Under the pieces are notes generated by a model, which was given only the letters and a program-made list of their open reading frames with translations, was not told the DNA's origin and did no database searches. Shown one piece after another: positions 7,412-16,469 of a stretch of 64,000 nt of DNA. Every line of letters begins with the position of its first letter. The first letter of the stretch is position 1. This DNA is from Janthinobacterium agaricidamnosum NBRC 102515 = DSM 9628 (GTDB taxonomy: Bacteria > Pseudomonadota > Gammaproteobacteria > Burkholderiales > Burkholderiaceae_D). A program made the position numbers and the translations under genes. The stretch lies in NCBI RefSeq assembly GCF_000723165.1, contig NZ_HG322949.1, positions 4,868,173 to 4,932,172 on the forward strand. Reading direction: 5' to 3'.

Positions 7412-7993
7412 TTACAGATGCACGCTCATTTGCGGCAGCAGATCGTCGAAGGTGCGGCCATTGCCGTTTTCGCCGATCGCGTGCATTTTCCACTCGCCGT
7501 TATGGCGGTACAGCTTGGCCATGATTTGCGCCGTATGGCCGCCTTGCACCGACAAATTGAAACGCGCGATTTCCTGCTGATTGCCGGCATTAACGATGCG
7601 GCAATACGCGTTTTCGATTTGCGAAAAATTCTGGCCGGTAAAGCTGTTGACCGTGAATACCAGGCTTTTGACATGCGCCGGCACGCGCGCCAGGTCGACA
7701 TTGATTTGTTCGTCGTCGCCATCGCCGGCGCCGGTGCGGTTGTCGCCGGTATGCACGATACTGCCGTCGCGGCTTTTCAGCTGGCGGAACCAGACGATGT
7801 CGGCCGGCTTGTTATTGTCGTCGAACAGCACGCACGATGCATCCAGGTCGATTTCCTGGGTTTTCGAACCGAAACCGAGAAAGCCCTTGGTCTTGACCGA
7901 ATCCCAGCCCAGTCCCATGGTGATCTTGCTCAGCGCGGAACCGGCTTCTTTGTCCAGCGATATTTTCTGGCCTTTGGATAAATTAACTGACAT
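7412..7993 (-). CDS. TerD-family stress protein (copy 1)
   Basis: A 193-residue member of the TerD/TerE/TerZ/CABP family of calcium-binding stress proteins linked to tellurite resistance, phage inhibition and envelope stress. It starts MSVNLSKGQKISL and carries the family signature [13 protein letters not shown], the acidic calcium-binding loop. AAAGGAG precedes this ATG; the frame extends further upstream but without support. It forms a same-strand cluster with an AIM24-type protein, a second TerD and a DUF475 membrane protein, probably one stress operon. Confidence 0.92.
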   Translation of the reverse strand: MSVNLSKGQKISLDKEAGSALSKITMGLGWDSVKTKGFLGFGSKTQEIDLDASCVLFDDNNKPADIVWFRQLKSRDGSIVHTGDNRTGAGDGDDEQINVDLARVPAHVKSLVFTVNSFTGQNFSQIENAYCRIVNAGNQQEIARFNLSVQGGHTAQIMAKLYRHNGEWKMHAIGENGNGRTFDDLLPQMSVHL

Positions 7994-8016
7994 ATCAACT
8001 CCTTTGTGTGTGTGGA

Positions 8017-8712
8017 TTACGCCGGCTTGCTTTGGGTCCAGCTGAGGAAGGCGGCCCGGTTGCGCGAGCACACCAGTACCTTGCCCTGCCCCTTGAATTT
8101 CAGCACCATGCCTTCGCCGCTGGTCTGGCTATTGATCAAATTGCCCAGGAAACCGCCGCTGGTGCCGGTCGTAATGGAAATCTCGTATTGCAAACGGCTG
8201 TCCCAGCACACCACGTGCGAATTATCGATCACCACTTCTTTGCCGGGCGTCACTTCGATTTCCGCCATGGAACCGAAACCGGACACCGCGACCTGGCCGC
8301 TGCCGGCCGTTTCCGTGATGAAGAATCCACCGCTCTGGGCGAACAGCGCATTGCCCAGGCTTTGCGTGCGCACCTTCAAATCGACGCTGGACATGGCGGC
8401 GACGAACGCGCCGTCGCTGATCATGTATTGCGTCGCGCCGACATCGACGATGCGCATCGCGCCCGGCAAGGTTGGCGACAGCAGGCAATCGCCATCGCCG
8501 CGCACCGCCTCGATATGCTGCTGGAAGAACGACTCGCCGTTGGCGAAGCGGCGCATGATGGCGCTGCCGATGCCGCCAGTCATCTTGCCCTTCAAATCCA
8601 GGTTCGCTTCCATCATCACCATCGCATCCGATTCGCAATAAATCTTTTCGCCTTTACCCAGCGACACATGCAAAAACGGATCGACTTCTCCTGTCACGCT
8701 AAACACCGGCAT
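8017..8712 (-). CDS. AIM24 / TIGR00266-family protein
   Basis: A 231-residue protein with the glycine-rich double-psi beta fold of the AIM24 family (named after a yeast mitochondrial protein): VSLGKGEKIYCESDAMVMME, IGSAIMRRFANGESFF, SGGFFITETAGSGQVAVSGFGSM. In bacteria these genes often sit among TerD genes, as here, and are thought to act at the membrane. The start follows AAGGAG; the same frame runs on upstream into the neighbouring gene but is a shadow there. Biochemical role unknown. Confidence 0.88.
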   Translation of the reverse strand: MPVFSVTGEVDPFLHVSLGKGEKIYCESDAMVMMEANLDLKGKMTGGIGSAIMRRFANGESFFQQHIEAVRGDGDCLLSPTLPGAMRIVDVGATQYMISDGAFVAAMSSVDLKVRTQSLGNALFAQSGGFFITETAGSGQVAVSGFGSMAEIEVTPGKEVVIDNSHVVCWDSRLQYEISITTGTSGGFLGNLINSQTSGEGMVLKFKGQGKVLVCSRNRAAFLSWTQSKPA

Positions 8713-8767
8713 TGAACTACTCCTTATCGTATTGATGGTCGATGAAACGTCGAACTCAGTTGCTCGA

Positions 8768-9343
8768 TTACACGCCGACGCCGAACGATGCGGCGAGTGG
8801 CCCCAGGCCGCCCTTGTAACCCTGGCCGATGGCCTTGAACTTCCAATCGCCGCCATTGCGGTAGATTTCCCCGAACACCATCGCGGTTTCGGCGGAACCA
8901 TCTTCCGACAAATCGAAGCGGGCGATCTCGGTATTTCCATTGGCGTTGATGCAGCGCACATAGGCCTTCGATACCATGCCAAAGTTTTGCCGGCGCGCTT
9001 CGGCGTCGTGGATCGTCACGCAGACGGCGATCTTGTCGACGTCGGCCGGTACCTGGCTCAGGTCGACGGTCACGGTTTCATCGTCGCCATCGCCGGCGCC
9101 GGTGCGGTTGTCGCCCGAGTGCGTCACCGACCCGTCGGACGATTTCAGGTTGTTATAGAAAATCATATCGAGGTCGGCGCGCACCTTGCCATCGGCCTTC
9201 AACAAAAACACGCTGCCATCGATGTCGAACGCGGCGCCATCGGTGACGCGGGCGTCCCAGCCGAGGCCGACGGTCATTTTCGACAAGCCTGGTGCTTCCT
9301 TGCTCAGATTAACGTTGCCGCCTTTTTGCAGATTGATTGCCAT
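8768..9343 (-). CDS. TerD-family stress protein (copy 2)
   Basis: A 191-residue TerD paralogue starting [16 protein letters not shown], with the calcium-loop signature [13 protein letters not shown] and a C-terminal [24 protein letters not shown] block. It is clearly related to the copy at 7412-7993 but diverged in the insert after the first strand pair. Co-directional with the AIM24-type gene downstream and the DUF475 membrane gene upstream, as expected for a ter-like operon. Confidence 0.92.
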   Translation of the reverse strand: MAINLQKGGNVNLSKEAPGLSKMTVGLGWDARVTDGAAFDIDGSVFLLKADGKVRADLDMIFYNNLKSSDGSVTHSGDNRTGAGDGDDETVTVDLSQVPADVDKIAVCVTIHDAEARRQNFGMVSKAYVRCINANGNTEIARFDLSEDGSAETAMVFGEIYRNGGDWKFKAIGQGYKGGLGPLAASFGVGV

Positions 9344-9482
9344 GATGTGTCTCTCCTGATAATAAATGAAATGGTCTTGCTACACCTGGCGCCTGGCGCC
9401 GCCCTGACTCCCCAGGGCGGCGCTGACGCTTGCTGCACGACGCTGACAAACGGGTGTCCTGCGTTTGCCGCGTTTTCCCTTC

Positions 9483-10532
9483 TTAAGCCGGCGCCCCTTC
9501 GAGCGCGGCCTGCTTGCGTTTATGCTTGACCGAAGACCACAGCGAAGCGAAGATGAACGCCACCCCGATCAAGCCGGTAAACACTTCCGGCACGTGGTAC
9601 TTCATGCTGGCCAACATGATCAAGGCCAGGATACCGATCGCATAATGGGCGCCGTGCTCCAGGTAGACGAACTCGTCCAAAGTACCCTTGCGCACCAAAA
9701 ACACCGTCATAGAACGCACGAACATGGCACCGATCGCCAGGCCCAGCATGATGATCACGACGTCCTTGGTAATCGCAAACGCGCCGATCACGCCGTCGAA
9801 CGAGAATGATGCATCCAGTACTTCCAGGTACAGGAAACCGCCGATGCCGCCGCGTTTCACCAGGTCGCCGACATTGCTGCCCTGTTCGCCGTTTTCCAGC
9901 AAACCGCTGATCACGTCGACGCCGACATAGGTCAGCACACCCCACAGGCCCGCCGTCAGCACCACCAGCTTCTGGCCTTCTTCGATCATGCTCAGGCTGG
10001 CCATCAGGGTACCCAGCGCGATCATCACCGAGATCGACGACACCTTGCCCAGCGCGCCCAGCTTTTCTTCGATGCGGCCCAGCCAGTGGGTTTGTTTTTC
10101 AGCATCCAGCAAGAAGTTCAGGAACACCAGCAGCAGGAAAATACCGCCGAAGGCCGCCACTTCCGCGTGGTGGTTGGTCAAGTGGGTCGAATAGGCGTTC
10201 GGATCGTTCAGCGCCAGGTTCCACACTTCCAGCAAACCCAGGTCGGCCGCTTGCGCAACAATCACCAACGGGAATAACAAACGCATGCCGAATACCGCGA
10301 TAATGATGCCGACGCCAAGGAACAGGCTTTGCCAGAATTTATCCCAGGTCTTTAACACCGACGCATTCACGACAGCGTTATCGAACGATAAGGAAACTTC
10401 CATCACGCCCAGAATGATCGCGATGCCAAGCGCTGAAAACATCGCCGACACGCCACCGTGCGTATAGCCCCACCAGGCAGAGATCGCCAGGCAGATAAAT
10501 GTCACAAGGAATGACACTCTGAAATGTTTCAT
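9483..10532 (-). CDS. DUF475 / TerC-like integral membrane protein
   Basis: A 349-residue multi-spanning membrane protein of the DUF475 (TerC-like) family. It has about nine hydrophobic helices and paired acidic motifs in membrane segments, VMEVSLSFDNAVVNA and EVLDASFSFDGVIGAFA, matching the E...DN/D repeats of TerC proteins that have been linked to metal ion (notably manganese) handling. The start MKHFRVSF is chosen because AAAGGAA precedes it. It is probably the first gene of the TerD-AIM24-TerD cluster and is divergent from nhaR. Confidence 0.88.
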   Translation of the reverse strand: MKHFRVSFLVTFICLAISAWWGYTHGGVSAMFSALGIAIILGVMEVSLSFDNAVVNASVLKTWDKFWQSLFLGVGIIIAVFGMRLLFPLVIVAQAADLGLLEVWNLALNDPNAYSTHLTNHHAEVAAFGGIFLLLVFLNFLLDAEKQTHWLGRIEEKLGALGKVSSISVMIALGTLMASLSMIEEGQKLVVLTAGLWGVLTYVGVDVISGLLENGEQGSNVGDLVKRGGIGGFLYLEVLDASFSFDGVIGAFAITKDVVIIMLGLAIGAMFVRSMTVFLVRKGTLDEFVYLEHGAHYAIGILALIMLASMKYHVPEVFTGLIGVAFIFASLWSSVKHKRKQAALEGAPA

Positions 10533-10661
10533 CAATTTTTCCTTTTGTGTTGTGAAGCGAATGACATCCAGTGTAAACAACATCCAACTGCTTAAAAATA
10601 GAAGATAATAGAAGTATTACTTCGAAAAAAACGAAGATATAAAATTCAGACCGTCGCTACC

Positions 10662-11585
10662 ATGAAAACTACCGGCATCAACTTTCGTCATCTTTACTTC
10701 TTTTGGGTCGTCGCCAAGGAAGGCGGCGTCACCCGCGCGGCCGAGCGCCTCGGACTGGCGGTGCAAACCATCAGCGCCCAGCTTGCACTGCTGGAACAAT
10801 CGATCGGCAAATCGCTGCTGGCGCCGCAGGGACGGCGGCTGGTGCCGACCGAGGCCGGCCGGCTGGCGCTGGGTTACGCCGACCGCATCTTCTTGCTCGG
10901 CGAACAGATGCAAGAAGCGCTGGACGATACCGACGCCGAAAAAATGCGGCTGACGGTCGGCATTTCCGACTCGCTGCCGAAACTGATCGCCTACCGCTTG
11001 CTGGAAGCCACCCGCCGCCTGAAAATACCGGTCAAGCTGGTATGCCTGGAAAACGAATTCGAGGCGCTGCTGGCCGACCTGGCCTTGCACAAGCTCGACG
11101 TGGTACTGACCGACCGGCCGGTGCCTGCCGGCGCCAGCCTGCGCGTGTTCAGCCATTTACTGGGCGAAAGCGCGATGAAACTGTTCGGCGTCCAGCAACT
11201 GGCCGAGTTATACCGGGATGGCTTTCCCGCCAGCCTGACCGGCGCCCCGCTGCTGCTGCCGACTCGCAACAACGCCTTGCGCGGCCGCATCGACGAATGG
11301 CTGGTGCAACATGGCGTGCGGCCGGACGTGGTCGGGGAATTCGAAGACAATGCGATGCTGAATACGTTTGGCCGGAACGGGCTGGGCCTGTTTTTCGCGC
11401 CGGCGGCACTGGAGCAGGAAATCAAGGAACAATTCAACGCGGTATTGGTCGGCAACGTGGCGGAATTGCGCGAACAGTTTTACGTCATTTCCAACGAGCG
11501 CAAGATCACCCATCCGGCGATCGAAGCGATCCTGTCGGCGGTGCACCAGGGAGAATTTGCCGTCAACGGCAAGGACGGCTTATAA
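10662..11585 (+). CDS. nhaR: LysR-type regulator, NhaR-like
   Basis: A 307-residue LysR-type transcriptional regulator. The N-terminal helix-turn-helix NFRHLYFFWVVAKEGGVTRAAERLGL is the characteristic start of NhaR, the activator of the Na+/H+ antiporter gene nhaA, and the effector domain is of usual length. No nhaA is adjacent; the divergent DUF475/TerD cluster is the nearest candidate target. The divergent spacing of 129 bases leaves room for shared control. The 3' end overlaps the convergent higA by six bases. Confidence 0.85.
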   Translation: MKTTGINFRHLYFFWVVAKEGGVTRAAERLGLAVQTISAQLALLEQSIGKSLLAPQGRRLVPTEAGRLALGYADRIFLLGEQMQEALDDTDAEKMRLTVGISDSLPKLIAYRLLEATRRLKIPVKLVCLENEFEALLADLALHKLDVVLTDRPVPAGASLRVFSHLLGESAMKLFGVQQLAELYRDGFPASLTGAPLLLPTRNNALRGRIDEWLVQHGVRPDVVGEFEDNAMLNTFGRNGLGLFFAPAALEQEIKEQFNAVLVGNVAELREQFYVISNERKITHPAIEAILSAVHQGEFAVNGKDGL

Positions 11586-12002
11586 AAACAGCGCGCCGCT
11601 GACCTTGAATCGCTGGACCAGCGCCTTGATCTGGCGCGCATTCAAGCTGCGCTTGCCATTCAGGATTTCAGACACCACGCCCTGGCTGCCGACTTCGGGC
11701 AAGTCGGCTTGCGACAAACGATGTTGCTCCATCAGGAATCGCAAGGCATCAACCGGCGTGCCGGCATGACGCCGGAAATGCAGGTCGTCGTAATCGGCGA
11801 TCAATATGCCGAGTACCGCGGCCAGGTCGGCCAGCGCATGGCTCTCATCGGCGGCGCCGGCGTCGAGCAAACGGTTCAATACGGCCACCGCGTCATCATA
11901 TTGCGCTGCGGTCGCAATAGGACGCAACGGCACTTTGGCAAGCAGCGCCAGATAATGCCCACCGATCTCGCGCAGTTCCTTATCGGTCTCTACGGCGCCC
12001 AT
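11580..12002 (-). CDS. HigA-type antitoxin (XRE family)
   Basis: A 140-residue protein with an N-terminal helical region (about 1-90) and a C-terminal helix-turn-helix (HRLSQADLPEVGSQGVVSEIL NGKR), the layout of the larger HigA antitoxins such as E. coli YgjM. It follows the toxin gene and overlaps it by 13 bases, the toxin-first order typical of higBA. It should bind and neutralise the toxin and autorepress the operon through the palindrome at 12281-12295. Confidence 0.87.
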   Translation of the reverse strand: MGAVETDKELREIGGHYLALLAKVPLRPIATAAQYDDAVAVLNRLLDAGAADESHALADLAAVLGILIADYDDLHFRRHAGTPVDALRFLMEQHRLSQADLPEVGSQGVVSEILNGKRSLNARQIKALVQRFKVSGALFL

Positions 12003-12277
12003 GCGTCATATTCCTGATGTGTAAATACATGTCGGATGTACATGATTTGTCGATTGAAATGAATTGCCGCAACAATCCGGTATTTGTTGCCACCGATATC
12101 GAAGACATCAAACGCACCCACCCGGTCTACCGTATTAAAGGTAGACCGCAACTCGGAAAAGTTGGCAAACGCGCGCGACTCCACCACCTTGCGCCATGTT
12201 TGCAGGGCGACTTCGGCAGCATGATATCTGGCCGAAAAATCAAGCAAAGCACGGTTGGCGACGAGTCGCATGATCAT
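11990..12277 (-). CDS. HigB-type toxin (mRNA interferase)
   Basis: A 95-residue basic protein with the HigB/RelE-superfamily features of the YgjN type: LQTWRKVVESRAFANFSELRSTF, a central GNKYRIVAAIHFNRQIMYIRHVFTHQEYD stretch with the conserved Y-R...H.Y.D pattern. Such toxins cleave mRNA on the ribosome. ATG occurs at residues 1 and 3 (12277 and 12271), both very close to the operator, so the leader is short. Paired with the HigA-type gene downstream. Confidence 0.87.
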   Translation of the reverse strand: MIMRLVANRALLDFSARYHAAEVALQTWRKVVESRAFANFSELRSTFNTVDRVGAFDVFDIGGNKYRIVAAIHFNRQIMYIRHVFTHQEYDAWAP

Positions 12278-12280
12278 GCT

Positions 12281-12295
12281 ATCTCAATTTGAGAT
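12281..12295. promoter_or_regulatory. Palindromic operator of the higBA pair
   Basis: ATCTCAA-T-TTGAGAT is a perfect 7-1-7 palindrome only a few bases upstream of the toxin start. Its place and symmetry fit autoregulation by the HigA dimer. The remaining interval to 12538 is AT-rich with no supportable gene. Confidence 0.6.
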
Positions 12296-12538
12296 TAAAG
12301 CAAGTGAAATGAGAAGGAAATCAGAAAAAATCCAGTCTGTACCCTTATCCATGGTTCGGCTTGTTTCAGCACAAACCGGCTGAATAGTGTTCTCAACGGA
12401 TGCTGGATCAGGCCATTGCCGGCATTGCGCGTCACAAAAAGCGATGAGCGAGGCGCGCGCCGTTGCGCAAAAATTAGGATCTGGCCGCCATCGTCGTTTA
12501 ATATGCATGTTTTAACAGCCAATCTCTATTGCGCAAAC

Positions 12539-13879
12539 ATGCACAATGCCTTGTTAGTCTTGCTCGCCCTGTTCCTGGTCGCGCTCAATGGTTTCTTCGT
12601 TGCCGCCGAATTCGGCATCGTCACTTTAAGGCGCACCCGGGTCCGCGCCATCGCTAAAACCCAAGGCCTGCGCGGTCGCATCCTCGGTATCGTGCACGGC
12701 GAACTCGACGCTTATCTGTCGGCCTGCCAACTCGGCATCACGCTCGCATCGCTGGGCCTCGGCTGGGTCGGCGAACCGGCGTTTGCCAGCCTGCTCGAAC
12801 CGCTGTTTTCGCTGGCCGGCGTCACGTCGGAAAAATTGATCCATGGCGTGTCGTTCGTGATCGCCTTCCTGGTGATTTCCTTTTTACACATCGTGGTCGG
12901 CGAACTGGCGCCGAAATCGATGGCGATCCGCAATCCGGAAGCCGTCGGCCTGTGGAGCGCGCTGCCGCTGTACGGTTTTTACTGGACCATGTATCCCGCC
13001 ATCTATCTGTTGAACGCCAGCGCCAACTGGGTGCTGCGCTTGGCCGGCCTGGGCAGCAAGGGCGGCCACGATTCGCATTATTCGACCGATGAATTGAAAT
13101 TGATCTTGCGCACCAGCCAGCCGGGCGAGAAATTCACCCGCGACGAGCGCAACATCCTGGCGCAATCGCTGGATTTCGAGCAAATGACGGTATCCGACCT
13201 GATGCGCCCGATCAATGAAGTGATCGCCTTGCATGCCAACAAGTCGCTGGAAGAGAATTTGAACACGGTGTTGCGCAACCGCTTCAGCCGTTACCCGTAT
13301 TTCGACCAGAATGGCGACGACGTGCTGGGCGTGGTGCATTTGAAGGACTTGTTTTTCGCGCAGCAAGCGGGCAAGCCGATCACCTCGATGCTGCCGTTCC
13401 TGCGGCCGGTCGATATCATTTCGGCGCGTACGCCGGCGCTGGAACTGTTCCGCCGCTTCCGCGACGGCGCGCCGCATTTTGCGCTGATCGGCGAAAAAGG
13501 CAAACGCCCGCAAGGTTTTATTACGCTGGATAATTTGCTTGGCGCGATGGTCGGCGAAATCCGCGATGAATTCCGCCTGAATGAAAACGACTGGCTCAAG
13601 CAAGCCGACGGCACCCTGATCGGCAAGGCCAGCCTGCCGATCTTTTCGCTGGAGCGCATCCTCGGCATCGATATCGAAAACGAGGAACTGGGACTGGAAG
13701 ACGTCGAATCGGTCGGCGGCCTGATCATGGTCAAGCTGGGCGATATCCCGAAACAGGGCCAGCGCATCACCTTCGTCGATTTCGATATCGTCGTCAAAAA
13801 GATGAACGGCCCGCGCATCGTGCTGATCAAGGTGATTCCAAAAGCCGAACGCGATTTAGACCCCGACCAGCGCGATTAA
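12539..13879 (+). CDS. HlyC/CorC-family transporter (DUF21-CBS-CorC)
   Basis: A 446-residue membrane protein of the CNNM/CorB/YfjD type implicated in magnesium or other divalent cation homeostasis. An N-terminal DUF21 domain with about four membrane helices (GFFVAAEFGIVTLRRTRV, VVGELAPKSMAI) is followed by a tandem CBS pair (VSDLMRPINEVIAL..., about 205-330) and a C-terminal CorC_HlyC domain. Two ATGs are possible (12503 and 12539); the second puts the first helix right after the start as in homologues, but neither has a clear ribosome-binding site. Confidence 0.88.
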   Translation: MHNALLVLLALFLVALNGFFVAAEFGIVTLRRTRVRAIAKTQGLRGRILGIVHGELDAYLSACQLGITLASLGLGWVGEPAFASLLEPLFSLAGVTSEKLIHGVSFVIAFLVISFLHIVVGELAPKSMAIRNPEAVGLWSALPLYGFYWTMYPAIYLLNASANWVLRLAGLGSKGGHDSHYSTDELKLILRTSQPGEKFTRDERNILAQSLDFEQMTVSDLMRPINEVIALHANKSLEENLNTVLRNRFSRYPYFDQNGDDVLGVVHLKDLFFAQQAGKPITSMLPFLRPVDIISARTPALELFRRFRDGAPHFALIGEKGKRPQGFITLDNLLGAMVGEIRDEFRLNENDWLKQADGTLIGKASLPIFSLERILGIDIENEELGLEDVESVGGLIMVKLGDIPKQGQRITFVDFDIVVKKMNGPRIVLIKVIPKAERDLDPDQRD

Positions 13880-13885
13880 ATCTCG

Positions 13886-14932
13886 TTAATTGTCTGGCGG
13901 CAAGTCGCCGGTCCAGGTTTGCAGCAGGCTGTACAGCACCGCCAGCAAGGTCGGGCCGATAAAGATGCCGACAAAACCGAACGCCAGCACCCCGCCCAGC
14001 ACGCCCAGCAGCACCAGCAGGAATGGCAAGCTGCTGCCGCGGCTGATCAGCAACGGTTTCACCACGTTATCGACGCCGCTGATCAGCACCAATCCCCACA
14101 CCAGCATGAAGATGCCCCAGCCGGTATGGCCTTGATTAAATAGCCAGATCGCCGCGCCGCCCCACACCAGCGGCGGACCGACCGGTATCAGCGACAGGAT
14201 GAAGGTGGCGATGCCCAGCAGCGCCACCGCCGGCACGCCGGCGATCAGGAAACCCAGCACCGCCACCAGCGCCTGCGCCAGCGCGGTACCGAGCAAGCCA
14301 TACATCACGCCGCGCACGGTGCGGCTGACGGTCAGCAATACGCCGGGCGCATTGTCGCCGATGACGCGTTTCATGCCCGTCATCAATACTTGATTGAGTT
14401 TTACTCCGTCGCGGAACAGGAAGAAACTGACGAATACGGCCAGGCTGGTTTGCGCCACGCCGCTGCCCAGCACGATGCCGCTGGACAGCAAGAAATGGCG
14501 CGCCGGTTCCAGCAAGTTCTTGGCCAGCTCCAGCAATTCGTCGCGGTCGCCGATCAGGCGCCGCAGATAACTGTCGATCGACTCGCCGACCAGCGGAATA
14601 CTGACCAGCCAGCCTGGCGGCGCCAGCGTACCGCTGTCGATGATGGCGCGGCTTTGATCGTAGATGCGCGACACATTGTCGGCCAGGTTATATGTCACCA
14701 GCACCAGCGGCACCACGATGATCAGCACCAGCGACACCGTCATGATGCTGGCAGCCAGGTTACGTCGGCCTTTCAGGCGGTTCAGCAGGAAGAGATACAG
14801 CGGCCAGACCGAAACGCTGACGCAGGCGGCAAACAGCATTGCCGCGAGGAAAGGCTGCAAGACGTAAAAACAGCCGATCAACAGGAAGATGACGGCTGCC
14901 AGTTTGAAGAAAGGTTCGAAGCGTTTTTCCAT
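13886..14932 (-). CDS. AI-2E family transporter (PerM/YdiK-like)
   Basis: A 348-residue polytopic membrane protein of the AI-2 exporter/PerM family, with eight hydrophobic segments and the family landmarks SFFLFRDG (about 175), a GVPAVALLGIATFILSLIPVGP segment and the C-terminal GVLGGVLAFGFVGIFIGP. Members have been linked to autoinducer-2 or sodium efflux; the substrate cannot be told from sequence. The start MEKRFEPFF is chosen for its AGAAAGG site. It converges on the CorC-like gene with only six bases between stops. Confidence 0.85.
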   Translation of the reverse strand: MEKRFEPFFKLAAVIFLLIGCFYVLQPFLAAMLFAACVSVSVWPLYLFLLNRLKGRRNLAASIMTVSLVLIIVVPLVLVTYNLADNVSRIYDQSRAIIDSGTLAPPGWLVSIPLVGESIDSYLRRLIGDRDELLELAKNLLEPARHFLLSSGIVLGSGVAQTSLAVFVSFFLFRDGVKLNQVLMTGMKRVIGDNAPGVLLTVSRTVRGVMYGLLGTALAQALVAVLGFLIAGVPAVALLGIATFILSLIPVGPPLVWGGAAIWLFNQGHTGWGIFMLVWGLVLISGVDNVVKPLLISRGSSLPFLLVLLGVLGGVLAFGFVGIFIGPTLLAVLYSLLQTWTGDLPPDN

Positions 14933-14986
14933 GCGGTACGACCTTTCTGCTATAAAGTGAGGCACTCGACTGGCGAGTGCCTAAGC

Positions 14987-15571
14987 TTAGGATAGCAGAA
15001 GTTTAAGGTCGTGGACGATAGGAGTCACTTCCTGGCCATTGCGGATGAACAAACGAATCTTGCCGTTGCGGTCGAATACATAGGTGCCGGCGGTATGGTC
15101 GACGGTATAGCTGTCCGCTGTCGGCCCTTCCACCTTCGAGTAAAACACCTTGAATTCCTTGGCCACCTTGGCGGTGGCGGCGGCGTCGCCGTACAGGCCG
15201 ATGAAACGCTGGTCGAACGCCGGCACGTATTGGGCCAGCAACGCTTGCGTGTCGCGCTCCGGATCGACGGTGACGAACAGCACTTGCACCTGGTCGGCCT
15301 GCGTTCCCAGTTGCTTCATCACTTGCGCCATTTCAACCATGGTGGTCGGGCACACGTCCGGGCACTGGGTGTACCCGAAGAACATCACCACCAGCTTGCC
15401 CTTGAAATCGGCCAGCGTGCGCGGCTTGCCGGTATGGTCGGTCAGCGCGAAATCGCGCGCGTAATCGAGGCCGGTCAAGTCGGTATTCTTGAATTCCAGC
15501 TTGGGCGCGGCCGACTGGCCGCAAGCGGCCAGCAGGAAGGACAGACATAACAGCGAGAGCAGTTTTTTCAT
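14987..15571 (-). CDS. SCO1/SenC copper chaperone (lipoprotein)
   Basis: A 194-residue SCO-family protein that delivers copper to the CuA site of cytochrome c oxidase. It has a lipobox LAAC (Cys17), so it is probably anchored in the membrane facing the periplasm, a thioredoxin fold with copper-binding CPDVC (Cys70, Cys74) and the conserved histidine in YTVDHTAG. It is the last gene of the oxidase assembly cluster on this strand, four bases after ctaB. Confidence 0.93.
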   Translation of the reverse strand: MKKLLSLLCLSFLLAACGQSAAPKLEFKNTDLTGLDYARDFALTDHTGKPRTLADFKGKLVVMFFGYTQCPDVCPTTMVEMAQVMKQLGTQADQVQVLFVTVDPERDTQALLAQYVPAFDQRFIGLYGDAAATAKVAKEFKVFYSKVEGPTADSYTVDHTAGTYVFDRNGKIRLFIRNGQEVTPIVHDLKLLLS

Positions 15572-15575
15572 GGGA

Positions 15576-16469
15576 TCACAGTGGCAAATAATGGTCGACC
15601 AGCAGGGCCACGAAGAGCAGCGACAGGTAGACGATGGAATAAGCGAACGCCTTGCGGGCGATCAAGTCGGTGTAATGGCGGTAAATTTTCCACGAATGGT
15701 ACAGGAATACCGCGTTCAGCAAGACCGCCGACACCAGGTAAATCAAGCCGCTCATGTGCACCGCATACGGCAGCAGGGTGGTGGCGGCCAGCGCGATCGA
15801 ATACAGCCAGACGTGGAACTGGGTGAATTTCAAGCCATGCGTGACGGGCAGCATCGGCAAGCCGGACTTGGCGTAATCGTCGCGGCGATACAGCGCCAGC
15901 GCCCAGAAGTGCGGCGGGGTCCAGACAAAGATGATCAAGACCAGCAGCCACGCCTGCATCGGCACGTCGTTGGCGACGGCGGCCCAGCCCAGCGCCGGCG
16001 GCATCGCGCCGGACAGGCCGCCGATGACGATGTTTTGCGGCGTCGCCGGTTTCAGCAGCATGGTGTAGATCACCGCATAACCGACGAAGGTGACGAAGGT
16101 CAGCCACATCGTCAGCGGATTGACCAGGGTATATAACACCCACATGCCGGCGCCGCCGATGACGGCGGCGAACACCACGGTTTGCATCACGGTGATGTCG
16201 CCCATCGCCATCGGACGGCGCGCGGTACGCGCCATGCGCGCATCGATTTCGCGTTCGGCCAGGCAATTGACGGCAAACGCCGCGCCGGCCAGCAGCCAGA
16301 TGCCGATCGTGGCGGCCACCACCAGATGCCACTCCGGCAACTCATCGCTGGCGAGGAACATGCCGATGACGGCGCAAAATACCGCCAGCTGCGTCACGCG
16401 CGGCTTGGTCAGCGCCCAGTACTGGGCGATGCGAGGGGAAGACTTACGGGTTGCTGTCTGGGTCGTCAT
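15576..16469 (-). CDS. ctaB: Protoheme IX farnesyltransferase (heme O synthase)
   Basis: UbiA-superfamily prenyltransferase that converts heme B to heme O by adding a farnesyl group. The 297-residue membrane protein shows the family motifs [29 protein letters not shown] and a second polar loop [19 protein letters not shown]. Its ATG overlaps the end of ctaA by four bases, so heme O and heme A synthesis are translationally coupled. Substrate supply for the heme A of the oxidase encoded next door. Confidence 0.95.
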   Translation of the reverse strand: MTTQTATRKSSPRIAQYWALTKPRVTQLAVFCAVIGMFLASDELPEWHLVVAATIGIWLLAGAAFAVNCLAEREIDARMARTARRPMAMGDITVMQTVVFAAVIGGAGMWVLYTLVNPLTMWLTFVTFVGYAVIYTMLLKPATPQNIVIGGLSGAMPPALGWAAVANDVPMQAWLLVLIIFVWTPPHFWALALYRRDDYAKSGLPMLPVTHGLKFTQFHVWLYSIALAATTLLPYAVHMSGLIYLVSAVLLNAVFLYHSWKIYRHYTDLIARKAFAYSIVYLSLLFVALLVDHYLPL

